The notes beneath the pieces are model-generated. The model was given only the letters and a program-made list of their open reading frames with translations, was not told the origin of the DNA and did no database searches. DNA of 64,000 nucleotides from Klebsiella sp. BIGb0138 (GTDB lineage: Bacteria; Pseudomonadota; Gammaproteobacteria; Enterobacterales; Enterobacteriaceae): the NCBI RefSeq assembly GCF_004342285.1, contig NZ_SMCV01000001.1, forward strand, positions 1 to 64,000. The letters run 5' to 3'. Every line of letters starts with the position of its first letter. Within the stretch, counting starts at the first letter, position 1. Shown one piece after another: positions 33,302 through 44,460 of this stretch. A program made the translations under genes and the position numbers.

Positions 33302-35596
33302 TTAAAGCGCCTGGGTAAAGGTGCGTGAAATGACGTCCTGCTGCTGTTCGCGCGTCAGCGCATTGAAGCGTACGGCATAGCCGGAGACGCGAATCGTCAG
33401 GTTCGGGTAGTTTTCCGGGTGAGCGATGGCATCCATCAGCATCTCCCGGTTCATCACGTTGACATTCAGGTGCTGACCGCCCTCGACCTGCGCTTCGTGA
33501 TGGAAGTAGCCATCCAGCAGGCCCACGAGGTTGGTTTTGCGAACGCCCGCCTCTTTGCCCAGCGCCGCAGGGACGATGGAGAAGGTGTAGGAGATGCCGT
33601 CTTTGGCGTAGGCAAACGGCAGCTTCGCCACGGAGGTCAGCGACGCCACCGCCCCTTTGCGGTCACGGCCGTGCATCGGGTTGGCCCCCGGCGCAAACGG
33701 CGTTCCGGCCCGGCGGCCGTCCGGGGTGTTGCCGGTTTTCTGGCCGTACACCACGTTGGAGGTGATAGTCAGAATCGACTGGGTCGGGACGGCGTTGCGG
33801 TAGGTCGGCAGCACTTTAATTTTCTTCATAAAGCGCTCGACCAGATCGCAGGCGATGCTGTCGACCCGCCGATCGTTATTGCCGTACTGCGGATAGTCGC
33901 CGTCGATAACAAAATCAACCGCCAGTCCGGTGTGGTCGCGTACCGGTTTCACCTGGGCGTACTTAATAGCCGACAGCGAATCCGCCGCGACCGACAGCCC
34001 GGCGATCCCGCAGGCCATGGTGCGATAGACGTCGCGATCGTGCAGCGCCATCAGCGAAGCTTCGTAGCTATACTTGTCGTGCATGTAGTGGATGATATTC
34101 AGCGCGCTGATGTACTGCACCGCCAGCCAGTCCATAAAGCGATCGAGGCTGGCCATCACCGTTTCATAGTCCAGCACGTCGTCCAGCAGCGGCGCCATCT
34201 TCGGACCCACCTGGATCTTCAGCTTCTCGTCCACCCCGCCGTTGATGGCGTACAGCAGGATTTTGGCGAGGTTGGCGCGCGCGCCGAAGAACTGCATCTG
34301 CTTACCGATAATCATCGGGCTGACGCAGCAGGCAATGGCGTAATCGTCGCTGTCAAAATCCACCCGCATCAGATCGTCATTTTCATACTGCAAAGATGAG
34401 GTGACGATGGAGACCTGGGCCGCATACCTTTTGAAGGCCACCGGTAACGCTTCGGACCACAGCACCGTCAGGTTTGGCTCCGGCGCCGGCCCCATGGTGT
34501 GCAGGGTATGCAGGTAGCGGAACGAGTTCTTGCTAACCAGGGTACGCCCGTCCAGCCCCATTCCGCCGATCACCTCGGTAGCCCAGATAGGGTCGCCGGA
34601 GAACAGAGTGTCGAATTCCGGAGTGCGCAGGAAGCGCACCATGCGGATCTTCATAATGAAGTGGTCGATCAGTTCCTGCGCCTGCCGCTCCGTCAGGCAG
34701 CCGGCGTTGAAGTCGCGCTCAATGTAGATATCGAGGAAGGTTGCGGTACGGCCCAGCGACATGGCGCCGCCGTTCTGCGATTTCACCGCCGCCAGATAGG
34801 CAAAGTAGAGCCACTGCACCGCCTCCTGCGCATTGCGCGCCGGGCGCGAGATATCGCAGCCGTACTTCGCCGCCATCTCCTGCATTTGCAGCAGCGCCCG
34901 GCGGTGCTCCGCCAGCTCTTCCCGCAGGCGAATGGTCGCTTCCAGATTCTGTCCGTACTCGAGATTTGCCTGCAGATCGGCAAACTGCAGCTCGCGCTCA
35001 CGCACCAGATAGCGGATGCCATACAGCGCCACGCGGCGATAGTCGCCGATAATCCGTCCGCGGCCATAGCCGTCCGGCAGACCGGTCAGCACCCCGGATT
35101 TGCGGCAACGCAGCATATCCGGGGAGTAGGCATCGAATACTCCCTGGTTGTGTGTTTTGCGCAGCTCGGTAAACAGATACGCAAAGTGGGCATCCATTTC
35201 CCGGCCATAGGCATCGAAGGAACTTTTGATCATATTGATGCCGCCGAACGGATGCAGAGCTCGCTTCAGCGGTTGGTCGGTTTGCAGGCCGACGATCTTT
35301 TCCAGTTCCTGGTCGATATATCCGGCGTCATGCGCGGTAATGGAGGTCGCAATATTGGTGTCGAAATCGACCGGCGCATGGGTCGCGTTTTCAATATGAA
35401 TACCCGCCATCACCTTTTCCCACAGCGCCGCGGTGGCCGGCGTCACTTCAGCGAGAAATGATTCATCCCCTTCATATGGCGTATAGTTGTGCTGAATAAA
35501 ATCGCGGACATTAATTTCGTGCTGCCAGTCCGTACCTTTAAAACCTTGCCACGCTTCGGCATACAGCATATCGCTGGTATCGATATCTACCTTCAT
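33302..35596 (-). CDS. tdcE: 2-oxobutyrate/pyruvate formate-lyase, TdcE
   Basis: This 764-residue glycyl-radical enzyme cleaves 2-oxobutyrate to propionyl-CoA and formate (and pyruvate to acetyl-CoA and formate). The catalytic cysteine pair is in [12 protein letters not shown] near 414-425. The radical glycine is Gly739 in RVSGYAVRF, 26 residues from the end. Length equals E. coli TdcE. The radical must be installed by a PFL-activating enzyme encoded elsewhere. The gene follows tdcD by 32 bp. Long antisense open frames over this gene are codon-bias shadows. Confidence 0.95.
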   Translation of the reverse strand: MKVDIDTSDMLYAEAWQGFKGTDWQHEINVRDFIQHNYTPYEGDESFLAEVTPATAALWEKVMAGIHIENATHAPVDFDTNIATSITAHDAGYIDQELEKIVGLQTDQPLKRALHPFGGINMIKSSFDAYGREMDAHFAYLFTELRKTHNQGVFDAYSPDMLRCRKSGVLTGLPDGYGRGRIIGDYRRVALYGIRYLVRERELQFADLQANLEYGQNLEATIRLREELAEHRRALLQMQEMAAKYGCDISRPARNAQEAVQWLYFAYLAAVKSQNGGAMSLGRTATFLDIYIERDFNAGCLTERQAQELIDHFIMKIRMVRFLRTPEFDTLFSGDPIWATEVIGGMGLDGRTLVSKNSFRYLHTLHTMGPAPEPNLTVLWSEALPVAFKRYAAQVSIVTSSLQYENDDLMRVDFDSDDYAIACCVSPMIIGKQMQFFGARANLAKILLYAINGGVDEKLKIQVGPKMAPLLDDVLDYETVMASLDRFMDWLAVQYISALNIIHYMHDKYSYEASLMALHDRDVYRTMACGIAGLSVAADSLSAIKYAQVKPVRDHTGLAVDFVIDGDYPQYGNNDRRVDSIACDLVERFMKKIKVLPTYRNAVPTQSILTITSNVVYGQKTGNTPDGRRAGTPFAPGANPMHGRDRKGAVASLTSVAKLPFAYAKDGISYTFSIVPAALGKEAGVRKTNLVGLLDGYFHHEAQVEGGQHLNVNVMNREMLMDAIAHPENYPNLTIRVSGYAVRFNALTREQQQDVISRTFTQAL

Positions 35597-35628
35597 GAAA
35601 AATAGTCTCTCTACAGGACAAAAATAAG

Positions 35629-36837
35629 TTATGCGAATTCCGCTGGTGCGTTAATTTTTCCTAAGTGAATCGCATCGAGGGCAATCATTTTCTCTTCATT
35701 GGTGGGAATAACGGCGCAAATAACCTGAGAGCGCAGTGCGGAAATCACTCTTTCACCATGGGAATTAGGTAAATTATTCATCTGCGGATCTAACCTCACC
35801 CCCAGCACCGCCAGATGGTCAATCACCAGACGGCGAATTAATACCGAGTTTTCGCCAATGCCGCCGGTGAAAATAATACCGTCCAGGCGATGCAGCGACG
35901 CGGCATGTCCGGCAATATGTCGGGCAATACGATGGACAAAGGTCCCGATCGCCAGCTGCGCGCGCTCATGGCCGGCATGCCATGCTTTCTCCAGCACCCG
36001 CAGATCAGAAGAGAGGCCGGAAATGCCTAACAGCCCGGACTCTTTGTTCACCACCCGCTCCAGGTCGCTCAGAGTCTGGTGGGTTTCGCTGGCGATCCAC
36101 GCCATCGCGCCGAAGTCCACATCCCCGCTGCGGGTGCCCATCATCAGCCCCTCCAGCGGGGTCATGCCCATCGAGGTATCCACGCTCTGCCCGTTGCGCA
36201 CCGCGCAGATAGAGGCCCCGTTGCCAAGGTGGGCAATCACCACCCCCGAATCCTCTACCGCCAGATCCAGCAGCCTATGTGCCCGCTGAGCCACATAGCG
36301 ATGCGAGGTCCCGTGGAAGCCATAGCGGCGCACGCCCAGCTGCTCATAATATTTCCACGGCAGCCCGTAGAGATACGCTTCCGGCGCCAGCGTCTGATGG
36401 AAGCTGGTATCAAATACCGCCACTTGCCTGACGCCGGGAAAGAGCTGTTGTGCAGACTCAATACCGCTGAGGTTGGCGTAATTATGCAGCGGGGCCAGCG
36501 GAGAAACCCGGCGGATATTCTCCATGACTTCATCGGTAATCATCACCGATTCGGTAAATATATTTCCGCCGTGGGCAATACGGTGGCCAATTAAGGCCAC
36601 GCTGGCCATTAAAGCGCGTTTTTCCAGTTCAAATACCATCGCCTTTAATGCGCCTTCGTAACTGCGGTGAGGCAGTTTTACTGGCTCTCCTTCGTTAATC
36701 GATAAAAAGGCCTGTTCCGTATTAATACCATCGGCAATCCCCGCCATTAATACATCACAGGTGGTGGCATCGAGGACTGAAAATTTAATTGAAGACGATC
36801 CACAGTTAATCACCAGTACTACCGGAAACTCATTCAT
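35629..36837 (-). CDS. tdcD: Propionate/acetate kinase, TdcD
   Basis: This 402-residue ASKHA-fold kinase makes ATP and propionate from propionyl phosphate (made from propionyl-CoA by a phosphotransacetylase). The family blocks are [16 protein letters not shown] at 7-22, GHRIAHGG near 85-92, the catalytic region [12 protein letters not shown] near 173-184, [11 protein letters not shown], and [11 protein letters not shown] near 325-335. It is the energy-yielding last step of threonine fermentation in the operon. It lies 28 bp after tdcC. Confidence 0.94.
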   Translation of the reverse strand: MNEFPVVLVINCGSSSIKFSVLDATTCDVLMAGIADGINTEQAFLSINEGEPVKLPHRSYEGALKAMVFELEKRALMASVALIGHRIAHGGNIFTESVMITDEVMENIRRVSPLAPLHNYANLSGIESAQQLFPGVRQVAVFDTSFHQTLAPEAYLYGLPWKYYEQLGVRRYGFHGTSHRYVAQRAHRLLDLAVEDSGVVIAHLGNGASICAVRNGQSVDTSMGMTPLEGLMMGTRSGDVDFGAMAWIASETHQTLSDLERVVNKESGLLGISGLSSDLRVLEKAWHAGHERAQLAIGTFVHRIARHIAGHAASLHRLDGIIFTGGIGENSVLIRRLVIDHLAVLGVRLDPQMNNLPNSHGERVISALRSQVICAVIPTNEEKMIALDAIHLGKINAPAEFA

Positions 36838-36865
36838 GTTACGACTCCGCGGGTCCCGAGCTTAA

Positions 36866-38206
<1,341 letters not shown>

Positions 38207-38218
38207 TCAACAATAAGA

Positions 38219-39208
38219 TTAAGCGTCAACTAAACCCGTAATTTGCGAAACGCGGGAAAGGTCGATATTGCCACCAGAAATAATGCTGACCGTTTTTCGG
38301 TTCTGGATATAGCTATCTAACTTGCCGCTTAATAATGCGGCGCAGGCCAACGCGCCAGCCCCTTCAGTAATCACTTTATTCCGCTGAATTAATGCCACCA
38401 TGCTATGTCGAATTTCATCTTCACTGACCAGCACAATATCGTCGACAAGTTCGCGCACAATTTCATAGGTCAGATTTCCCGGACGCGAAACATCACAGCC
38501 GTCGGCTAAGGTGGCGTTGGTACGATGGTTGGTGATCGCCCCCGCATAATACGATGCCGCCATGCCGTGGACATTTTCGGACTGGACGCCAATAATTCTA
38601 ATCGTCGGGTTGATGGATTTAATCGCAATGGCGATTCCGGCAATCAGACCGCCGCCGCCAATTGGCACAATGACATTATCGACATCATACAGATCTTCCA
38701 TAATTTCCAGACCAATGGTGCCCTGTCCGGCAATCACTTTGGCGTCGTCATAAGGCGGAATAAAAATACGGCCTTCGAGCTCAACAATTTCGCTAACTTT
38801 GGCGATGGTATCGTTAAAGTTGTCGCCGTGAAGAATGACCTCCGCGGAATAATCGCAGGTGGCGGCCACCTTCGATTTCGGCGCCCCCTTTGGCATCACC
38901 ACTTTGCCGTCAATGCCGAGCATCGCGCAGGAAAGCGAGACCCCTTGCGCATGGTTACCGGCGGAACAGGCCACCACCCCCTTGCGTTTTTCCGCTTCGC
39001 TTAATGAGCTAAGCTTATTAAACGCACCGCGGATTTTAAAAGATCCGGTGCGCTGCATATTTTCAAACTTGAGGAATATTTCGCCTTGACAACGCTCGCT
39101 GAAATAATTCGAGCGCGGCATTCCCGTTTTATAAATCTTACCTGCTAATCTTTTTTTTGCTTCGAGGATATCTTCAATGGCAACCGGGAGATCGTATGTA
39201 ATATGCAT
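38219..39208 (-). CDS. tdcB: Catabolic threonine dehydratase, TdcB
   Basis: This 329-residue PLP enzyme converts L-threonine to 2-oxobutyrate and ammonia, and is activated by AMP in E. coli. The PLP lysine is Lys58 in TGSFKIRGA, and the phosphate-binding glycine loop is [13 protein letters not shown] near 182-194. It is the same length as the E. coli enzyme, with no C-terminal ACT domain, which separates it from biosynthetic IlvA. It is the first enzyme of the pathway and lies 187 bp after tdcA. Confidence 0.94.
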   Translation of the reverse strand: MHITYDLPVAIEDILEAKKRLAGKIYKTGMPRSNYFSERCQGEIFLKFENMQRTGSFKIRGAFNKLSSLSEAEKRKGVVACSAGNHAQGVSLSCAMLGIDGKVVMPKGAPKSKVAATCDYSAEVILHGDNFNDTIAKVSEIVELEGRIFIPPYDDAKVIAGQGTIGLEIMEDLYDVDNVIVPIGGGGLIAGIAIAIKSINPTIRIIGVQSENVHGMAASYYAGAITNHRTNATLADGCDVSRPGNLTYEIVRELVDDIVLVSEDEIRHSMVALIQRNKVITEGAGALACAALLSGKLDSYIQNRKTVSIISGGNIDLSRVSQITGLVDA

Positions 39209-39395
39209 TATAGCCTCTTGATCAGGGTATTAAATCATCATCCCCTCACGCTTCAAACTGTCCGTTCCGCAGTCGGATAAACAACCGGCGATGATGCGAC
39301 AATTTAAATTATTCAGGGTATAGTTAGCCGTTACCAAAGGCTGAAAATCAGCGCGCTGGTATGAATTTATAATTAATAAAAATAAGCTCGTTTAA

Positions 39396-40334
39396 TCAGT
39401 CAACTTCAATTAACTGGCGTCTCCTGCAGCCATTATAGGCTGAGTATTCTTTCGCTAATTCCACCAATACCGAGGCGGCATTTTTGATTCGATAATTCTT
39501 CGACCAAATCGCCGCATAGCGCGCCACCGGTAAGGCCTGTTCAACGGGAATGGTAATAAACTGGTTGGAACCGAACGGCGTGACCATATCGCAGGGAATA
39601 ACTGTCAGGAAATCAGCATTGAGAACAAGATTATAAATCGTGACGACGGAGTCGGTTTTAACAATGTTTTCACTGTTGATGCCGCTGCGCTGTAGGGTGG
39701 CGAGGAGCTCACTGTAATAACCCATATTGGTTTGTGGCAACACCCACTGTTCGTTGTGCAACGATTCCAGCGTGGTGGTGCCGGTGCGTGTTCGGGATTT
39801 ACTGGCCACCAGCACAAACTCGGATTCAAACAACGGCTCCACGTGCAGATCGTGGAGTTTCATTTCATCGCTCAGCGTACCGATGGCGAAGTCGAGCCGT
39901 CCGTCGCGAATCGCCGGCAGGAATGAGGAGAGCTGCGCTTCGTACATGGAGACCTGGGCTTTGGGGAACACCTTTTTGAACTTATGGATCATGTCAGACA
40001 TAAAGGTAAAACCAATCAGCGACGGGAAGCCGAAGGAGACGTCAACGACCGTATTGCAGGTCATGCTGTTCATCTCATTCACCATGTTCTTCATTTCGCG
40101 GGTGATCGACTCAGACCACGACAGCAGCACCTGGCCGGCATTGGTCAACGTCACGCCGGTATTTTTCCGCACCACCAGCTCAATGCCAAAATAAGCCTCA
40201 ATATCATTAATGATTTTACTGACCGCCGGTTGCGTTAATCCTAATTCTTTTGCCGCCGAGCCAATGGAACCACTTCTGATCACTTCCTGGAAAACCACCA
40301 GGTGCTGTGTTTTTGGCAGAGGAATCGTATTCAT
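39396..40334 (-). CDS. tdcA: LysR-type activator of the tdc operon, TdcA
   Basis: This 312-residue regulator has an N-terminal winged HTH (FQEVIRSGSIGSAAKELGLTQPAVSK near 14-39, then TNAGQVLL) and a LysR effector domain. It is the first gene of its own operon, as in E. coli, where TdcA activates tdc together with CRP and IHF under oxygen-poor, low-glucose conditions. A perfect CRP core lies about 71 bp before the ATG. No tdcR-like gene is visible upstream. Confidence 0.94.
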   Translation of the reverse strand: MNTIPLPKTQHLVVFQEVIRSGSIGSAAKELGLTQPAVSKIINDIEAYFGIELVVRKNTGVTLTNAGQVLLSWSESITREMKNMVNEMNSMTCNTVVDVSFGFPSLIGFTFMSDMIHKFKKVFPKAQVSMYEAQLSSFLPAIRDGRLDFAIGTLSDEMKLHDLHVEPLFESEFVLVASKSRTRTGTTTLESLHNEQWVLPQTNMGYYSELLATLQRSGINSENIVKTDSVVTIYNLVLNADFLTVIPCDMVTPFGSNQFITIPVEQALPVARYAAIWSKNYRIKNAASVLVELAKEYSAYNGCRRRQLIEVD

Positions 40335-40397
40335 AGCAACCCACTTTATTTATTTTCTCGACGCCGTGGAGTGTAGCAAATGGCGATCGCACGGTTA

Positions 40398-40413
40398 TGT
40401 GAGACCACTCACA
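40398..40413 (-). promoter_or_regulatory. CRP-binding site of the tdc promoter
   Basis: TGTGA-GACCAC-TCACA is a perfect CRP core dyad, with A/T flanks (TTA before, AAC after). Its centre is about 71 bp upstream of the tdcA ATG. CRP dependence of tdc is established in E. coli. Confidence 0.85.
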
Positions 40414-40895
40414 AACACCTCGAAGCGGTATTTTACCTGGCGAGCTAAACCAAAAAACAAAGATAAATTTCAAACAGTTAAATTAAAAAAACCAAAAATA
40501 ATCATGATTTCAGTCAAAAAAATATGCGCGGATAAAAATATTTTATGGGGATAACAAAGGTTAATTTTTAGGCTATTTTACGGGGTCGGAGTTTGATATT
40601 TAACCGCTATCGGGGGGATTATTCGTCGAAATCATCATTAAACTCACGGCGTAAATAATAAAATATAATGACAAATAAGATTTTCCCTGGTTTAAATATC
40701 GCAGGAGGTCACACTTTTTGGCCTTATTTGTTTGTAAAAGTATGTTTTATTCATTATTACGCAAACTATTTCATACAAACCCACCATCATTTAAAACATA
40801 AATTTAACACTGCATTTTGTCATTTTTCCAGCACGTAATTTCTTGATTAAAATCAAATGCAATTTTTCATACGAACAAAAACCAACCCTATAGCC

Positions 40896-40917
40896 ATTTG
40901 TGCTGAGCATCACAAAT
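40896..40917. promoter_or_regulatory. CRP- or FNR-like dyad upstream of the osmoprotectant-type transporter
   Basis: ATTTGTG-N8-CACAAAT is a perfect 7-bp-arm dyad. It reads TGTGC-N6-TCACA against the CRP consensus TGTGA-N6-TCACA. It is 187 bp before the transporter ATG and could act on either side of the AT-rich gap. Confidence 0.55.
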
Positions 40918-41093
40918 CATGAAAACAACGTGCTAATCAGGCGGACAAGAACGGCAAAAACCCGCGCATTCCAACTATGCAAATGCAAATAACGTATTTG
41001 CCCTCCCTGATGCCTCTCTGTAATTTGTTTTTTATGCATCTCCGCCGATGAAAATTATAAATTTCCAGTAAATTCAGAGCGCTACTATTCCCC

Positions 41094-42182
41094 ATGATCA
41101 GATTAGAAAACATCAACAAGACCTACCCCGGCAGCGCGCACGCGGCAATACGCGGCCTTAACCTGATGATTAATCGCGGTGAGTTTTGCACTTTCGTCGG
41201 CCCCAGCGGATGCGGCAAGACCACGATATTACGCATGATAAATCAGCTCGATAAACCGGACTCCGGCAACGTGTATGTCCAGGGGGTCAATATTGCGCAG
41301 GCCGATATTATTCAGGTACGCCGCAGCATTGGCTTTGTCATGCAAAGCGCCGCCCTGTTTCCCCATCGCACGGTAGCACAAAATATCGCAACGGTGCCCA
41401 GGCTGCTGGGCTGGAGCAAAGCGCAGATCCGCGCGCGCATTGACGAGCTGGTTGACCTGATGTCTCTGGATCGCCATCTGCTGACGCGCTACCCGCATCA
41501 GCTCTCCGGCGGACAGCAGGGGCGCGTGGCCATTGCCCGGGCGCTGGCGGCCGATCCGCCGATTCTGTTGATGGACGAACCGTTCGCCGCGATTGACCCG
41601 GTGGTGCGCCAGCGTCTGCAGGATGAGCTGTTACTCCTGCAGCAGCGCCTGCATAAAACCATCGTTCTGGTCACGCACGACATCAATGAAGCCATTCGGC
41701 TGGGCGATAAAATCGCGATCTTTGAAGAAGGAGGCGCGCTGGCGCAATTTGCCAGCCCGGACCATCTTCTGGCGCATCCGGCCAGCGAGTTCGTCCGCCG
41801 CTTTATCGGCCCGGAACCGAATCTGCAACGCCTGGGAATGATCCAGGTCGGCCAGCTGCCGCGACATGATGTCGCGCTGATAGATGAAAGTCTGGCGCCG
41901 ATCGCCAGCCCCCATCCTGTGGTGAACAGCCCGCTGCGGCTGGTGCTGGATAGCCAGCAGCGTCCGCTGCACTGGTTTGATCCGGATAAACGCCTTAACC
42001 TGCCGCTCGCGCCGCCGTTAGCGGCGGCGAACAGCCTGCGCTTTGCCTACAGCGCGCTACTCGATGCGCCCGGCGGCGTGCTGGTTCATGTCGATGCCGA
42101 CGGGCAATACCAGGGCAGCATTTCTCACACCTTGCTCCGGCACGTCCTGGACGGCCATGTGGAAATACGCCGCTATGATTGA
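41094..42182 (+). CDS. Osmoprotectant-type ABC transporter ATPase (OpuCA/YehX-like)
   Basis: This 362-residue ATPase has Walker A GPSGCGKTT near 37-45, Q-loop VMQSAALFPH, signature LSGGQQGR, Walker B ILLMDEPFAAIDP and the switch His in VLVTHDINEA. After residue ~240 it carries ~120 residues in the place where OpuCA/ProV proteins have CBS domains, but the repeat is degenerate here. The family takes up glycine betaine, choline and similar quaternary amines. No clear ribosome site precedes the ATG. The gene overlaps the first permease gene by 8 bp. Confidence 0.85.
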   Translation: MIRLENINKTYPGSAHAAIRGLNLMINRGEFCTFVGPSGCGKTTILRMINQLDKPDSGNVYVQGVNIAQADIIQVRRSIGFVMQSAALFPHRTVAQNIATVPRLLGWSKAQIRARIDELVDLMSLDRHLLTRYPHQLSGGQQGRVAIARALAADPPILLMDEPFAAIDPVVRQRLQDELLLLQQRLHKTIVLVTHDINEAIRLGDKIAIFEEGGALAQFASPDHLLAHPASEFVRRFIGPEPNLQRLGMIQVGQLPRHDVALIDESLAPIASPHPVVNSPLRLVLDSQQRPLHWFDPDKRLNLPLAPPLAAANSLRFAYSALLDAPGGVLVHVDADGQYQGSISHTLLRHVLDGHVEIRRYD

Positions 42183-42804
42183 CTGGCGCTGGATCGTCGA
42201 TAACGACGTCATGATCGGCGAACTGCTGTGGCAACATACGCAGCTGGTCTGCGTCTCGCTGTTGTTCGCTACCCTCCTGACGGGGGCCTTGATCGGCCTG
42301 ACGCTGCGCTGGCCCGCGGCCGCCCAGCCGTTAATTTATCTGTGCGGGATTTTGTTTACCATCCCGTCGCTGGCGCTCTTTATTCTCCTGCTGCCTTTTA
42401 CCGGCCTGTCGCTTACCACGTCGGTCATCGGGTTAACGCTCTATTCGTTGCTGATCCTGGTACGCAACGTCGTCGCCGGGATTGAGAAACTGCCAGCTGC
42501 CGTGCTGGAATCCGCGCGCGCGCTCGGCTACACCCGCGGGTATCGTTTTATTGATATTGAGCTGCATCTGCTGGCGCCTGCTCTGTTTGCCGGCCTGCGC
42601 ATTGCCGCCGTGACATTGGTCGGGCTGGTGACCGTCACCGCCCTGATTGGCCAGGGCGGACTGGGGCAGCTGCTGCTGGCGGGCTTTAACCAGGATTTTC
42701 TCACCCCCATTGTTGTCAGCCTGGCTCTCAGCCTCATGCTGTCATTGGTACTGGACTCACTGATAGCGCGCGTCGGCTATTGGATAACCCCCTGGGCACG
42801 CTAA
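42175..42804 (+). CDS. Osmoprotectant-type ABC permease 1 (YehW/OpuCB-like)
   Basis: This is a 209-residue inner-membrane permease with about five or six spans. The coupling region is VLESARALGYTRGYRFIDIEL near 110-130, and the conserved GLVTVTALIGQGGLGQLL follows. The ATG at 42175 overlaps the ATPase stop, and its own stop overlaps the next ATG (TAATG). The two permeases and ATPase probably form a heteromeric OpuC-type importer. Confidence 0.85.
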   Translation: MIDWRWIVDNDVMIGELLWQHTQLVCVSLLFATLLTGALIGLTLRWPAAAQPLIYLCGILFTIPSLALFILLLPFTGLSLTTSVIGLTLYSLLILVRNVVAGIEKLPAAVLESARALGYTRGYRFIDIELHLLAPALFAGLRIAAVTLVGLVTVTALIGQGGLGQLLLAGFNQDFLTPIVVSLALSLMLSLVLDSLIARVGYWITPWAR

Positions 42805-43472
42805 TGGATATCTTACTGGCAACGTTCCGCTGGCTGACACAGCCCGAACACTGGCTCGGCGAGGCGGGTATTTTGATCCGTCTGGGCGAGCATATTTATT
42901 ATGTGCTCATCAGCATGCTGATCGCCTCGGCCATCGCCCTGCCGCTGGGTATTGCGCTCGGCTACTGGCGTAAAGGCGCCTTTTTAATTATCAACCTGTT
43001 TAATATTGGCCGCGCCATCCCCTCATTAGGGCTGATTTTGCTGTGCATTATTTTATTTGGCTTTAATGATATTCCGCTATTCACTGCGCTGGTGGCGATG
43101 TCGATTCCGCCCATTCTCACCAACGCCTGGGTGGGAATTTATCACGCCGATCGCTCGCTGTGCGATGCGGCCACCGCGCTGGGAATGACGCCATGGCAAA
43201 GCCTCTGGCAGCTCCGTATCCCGCTGGCCTCGCCGCTGATTTTCGCCGGGATGCGCACGGCGCTGGTTCAGCTGATCGCCACCGCGGTGGTCGCCGCCTA
43301 TGCCGGTCTTGGCGGCCTGGGCCGCTTCCTGATTGACGGTCTGGGGCAACGGGATATCCCGCAGGTTATCGCCGGCTCGCTGGTGGTCTCGCTGCTGGCC
43401 ATCGGCTGCGAACTGCTCTTTTCCTCTCTTAACCGAAGCGTGACCCATACCCCCCTCGCGCCAGAGTATTGA
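42804..43472 (+). CDS. Osmoprotectant-type ABC permease 2 (YehY/OpuCD-like)
   Basis: This 222-residue permease carries LCDAATALGMTPWQSLWQLRIP near 130-151 and VAAYAGLGGLGRFLIDGLGQ near 175-194, as in OpuC-family proteins. The ATG at 42804 shares one base with the upstream stop. A TTG eight codons earlier extends the frame but is the less likely start. The binding-protein gene follows after 45 bp. Confidence 0.85.
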   Translation: MDILLATFRWLTQPEHWLGEAGILIRLGEHIYYVLISMLIASAIALPLGIALGYWRKGAFLIINLFNIGRAIPSLGLILLCIILFGFNDIPLFTALVAMSIPPILTNAWVGIYHADRSLCDAATALGMTPWQSLWQLRIPLASPLIFAGMRTALVQLIATAVVAAYAGLGGLGRFLIDGLGQRDIPQVIAGSLVVSLLAIGCELLFSSLNRSVTHTPLAPEY

Positions 43473-43517
43473 GTCAACATCCAATAACCATAAATCACCT
43501 GCACTGAAAGAGGCACT

Positions 43518-44417
43518 ATGAAACATATACCGGGGTTTTCTGTTCATCATCGCCGTTTGCGCATTTCATTATTGGCCGCCGGATTAGTGAGCCTGAGTTT
43601 TAGCGCCCTGGCGGAAAGCGTGACCGTCGGCGGCGCTAATTTTACCGAGAGCTCGATTCTCGCCAATATTTATGCCAGCGCGTTAAAGAAAAATAATATC
43701 GAGGTGAAAACCCGACTCAATCTCGGCAACCGCGAGATTATTCTGCCGGCATTGGCGAGCGGTGAGATCGATATCGTGCCGGAGTATCTTGGCGCCCTGC
43801 TCAACTATTATGACGGCAAAACGCTGGCCACCCGGCAACGCGACGTCAGAGCGGAGCTGGCGAAGGTGCTGCCTGCCGACTTCACCCTGCTCGCCCCCTC
43901 GCCGGCCACCTCAATTACCGCGTGGGCGGTACGCGCGGAGACGGCGAAAAAATACCATTTAAAAACGCTTTCCGATCTTCAGCCGATCGCCCATGAGCTG
44001 ACCATCGGCGGGCCGCCGGAGCTGGCGGTTCGCGCGCTTGGACTCCCGGGCCTCAAGCGCGTCTACGGCCTTGAGTTTAAGGCGGTGAAGTCGCTGGATA
44101 TGGGCGGACCGTTGACCCGCCTGGCGCTGAACTCCGGCAAAATCGATGTCGCCACCGTAGTCTCTACGCAGGGTAACCTGGCGAAAGAGGACTGGGTGGT
44201 TCTGGTCGACGATAAGCACGAGCAACCCAGTCAGAACGTGGTGCCGCTGGTGCGCAAGGCCAGCCTGACTGCGGAGATCGGCAACGTCCTCAATGACATC
44301 TCCGGCAAGCTCGACAACGCGGCGCTGATCGAACTGAATCAGCAGGTCGATCTGCAGCACAAAGATCCGGCCGCCGTCGCCGAACAGTGGGTTAATGCCA
44401 ACCTCACGCGCCGGTAA
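43518..44417 (+). CDS. Osmoprotectant-type ABC substrate-binding protein (OsmF/OpuCC-like)
   Basis: This 299-residue periplasmic protein has a signal peptide (cleavage about at ALA-ESV, residue ~32). The mature part begins with VTVGGANFTESSILANIYASAL and has EIDIVPEYLGALL, both typical of the OpuAC/ProX-like glycine-betaine binding fold. The gene follows both permeases and precedes an FMN-dependent monooxygenase, an unusual companion for an osmoprotectant system. The ligand may therefore be a substrate for oxidation rather than an osmolyte; this is inference. Confidence 0.83.
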   Translation: MKHIPGFSVHHRRLRISLLAAGLVSLSFSALAESVTVGGANFTESSILANIYASALKKNNIEVKTRLNLGNREIILPALASGEIDIVPEYLGALLNYYDGKTLATRQRDVRAELAKVLPADFTLLAPSPATSITAWAVRAETAKKYHLKTLSDLQPIAHELTIGGPPELAVRALGLPGLKRVYGLEFKAVKSLDMGGPLTRLALNSGKIDVATVVSTQGNLAKEDWVVLVDDKHEQPSQNVVPLVRKASLTAEIGNVLNDISGKLDNAALIELNQQVDLQHKDPAAVAEQWVNANLTRR

Positions 44418-44460
44418 TCTCCCCGGCCAGGGATGGCCATCACCAAAACGAGCCGCATCC

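Larger units (their letters stand above)
40335..41093. other. 759-bp AT-rich intergenic region upstream of tdcA
   Basis: This is the longest gene-free stretch of the window and strikingly AT-rich against GC-rich neighbours, especially 40430-41090. It contains the tdcA and osmoprotectant-type transporter promoters, two CRP-like sites (listed), and many A/T tracts suited to IHF or H-NS binding. Small open frames here have no coding character or homology that I recognise. The divergently encoded tdcR of E. coli is not evident. Confidence 0.6.

Noticed and set aside
33419-35461. Two long plus-strand open frames (over 300 codons each) antisense to tdcE
   Set aside because: They are mirror frames of a conserved, GC-rich gene; their translations have no domain character and the tdcE frame is certain.
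40210-40554. A tdcR-like small regulator gene upstream of tdcA
   Set aside because: The open frame largely overlaps tdcA in antisense and runs into AT-rich non-coding sequence; it does not resemble TdcR.
40937-41119. A 60-codon minus-strand open frame in the AT-rich gap
   Set aside because: It overlaps the start of the osmoprotectant-type ATPase gene and has no coding signature or ribosome site.
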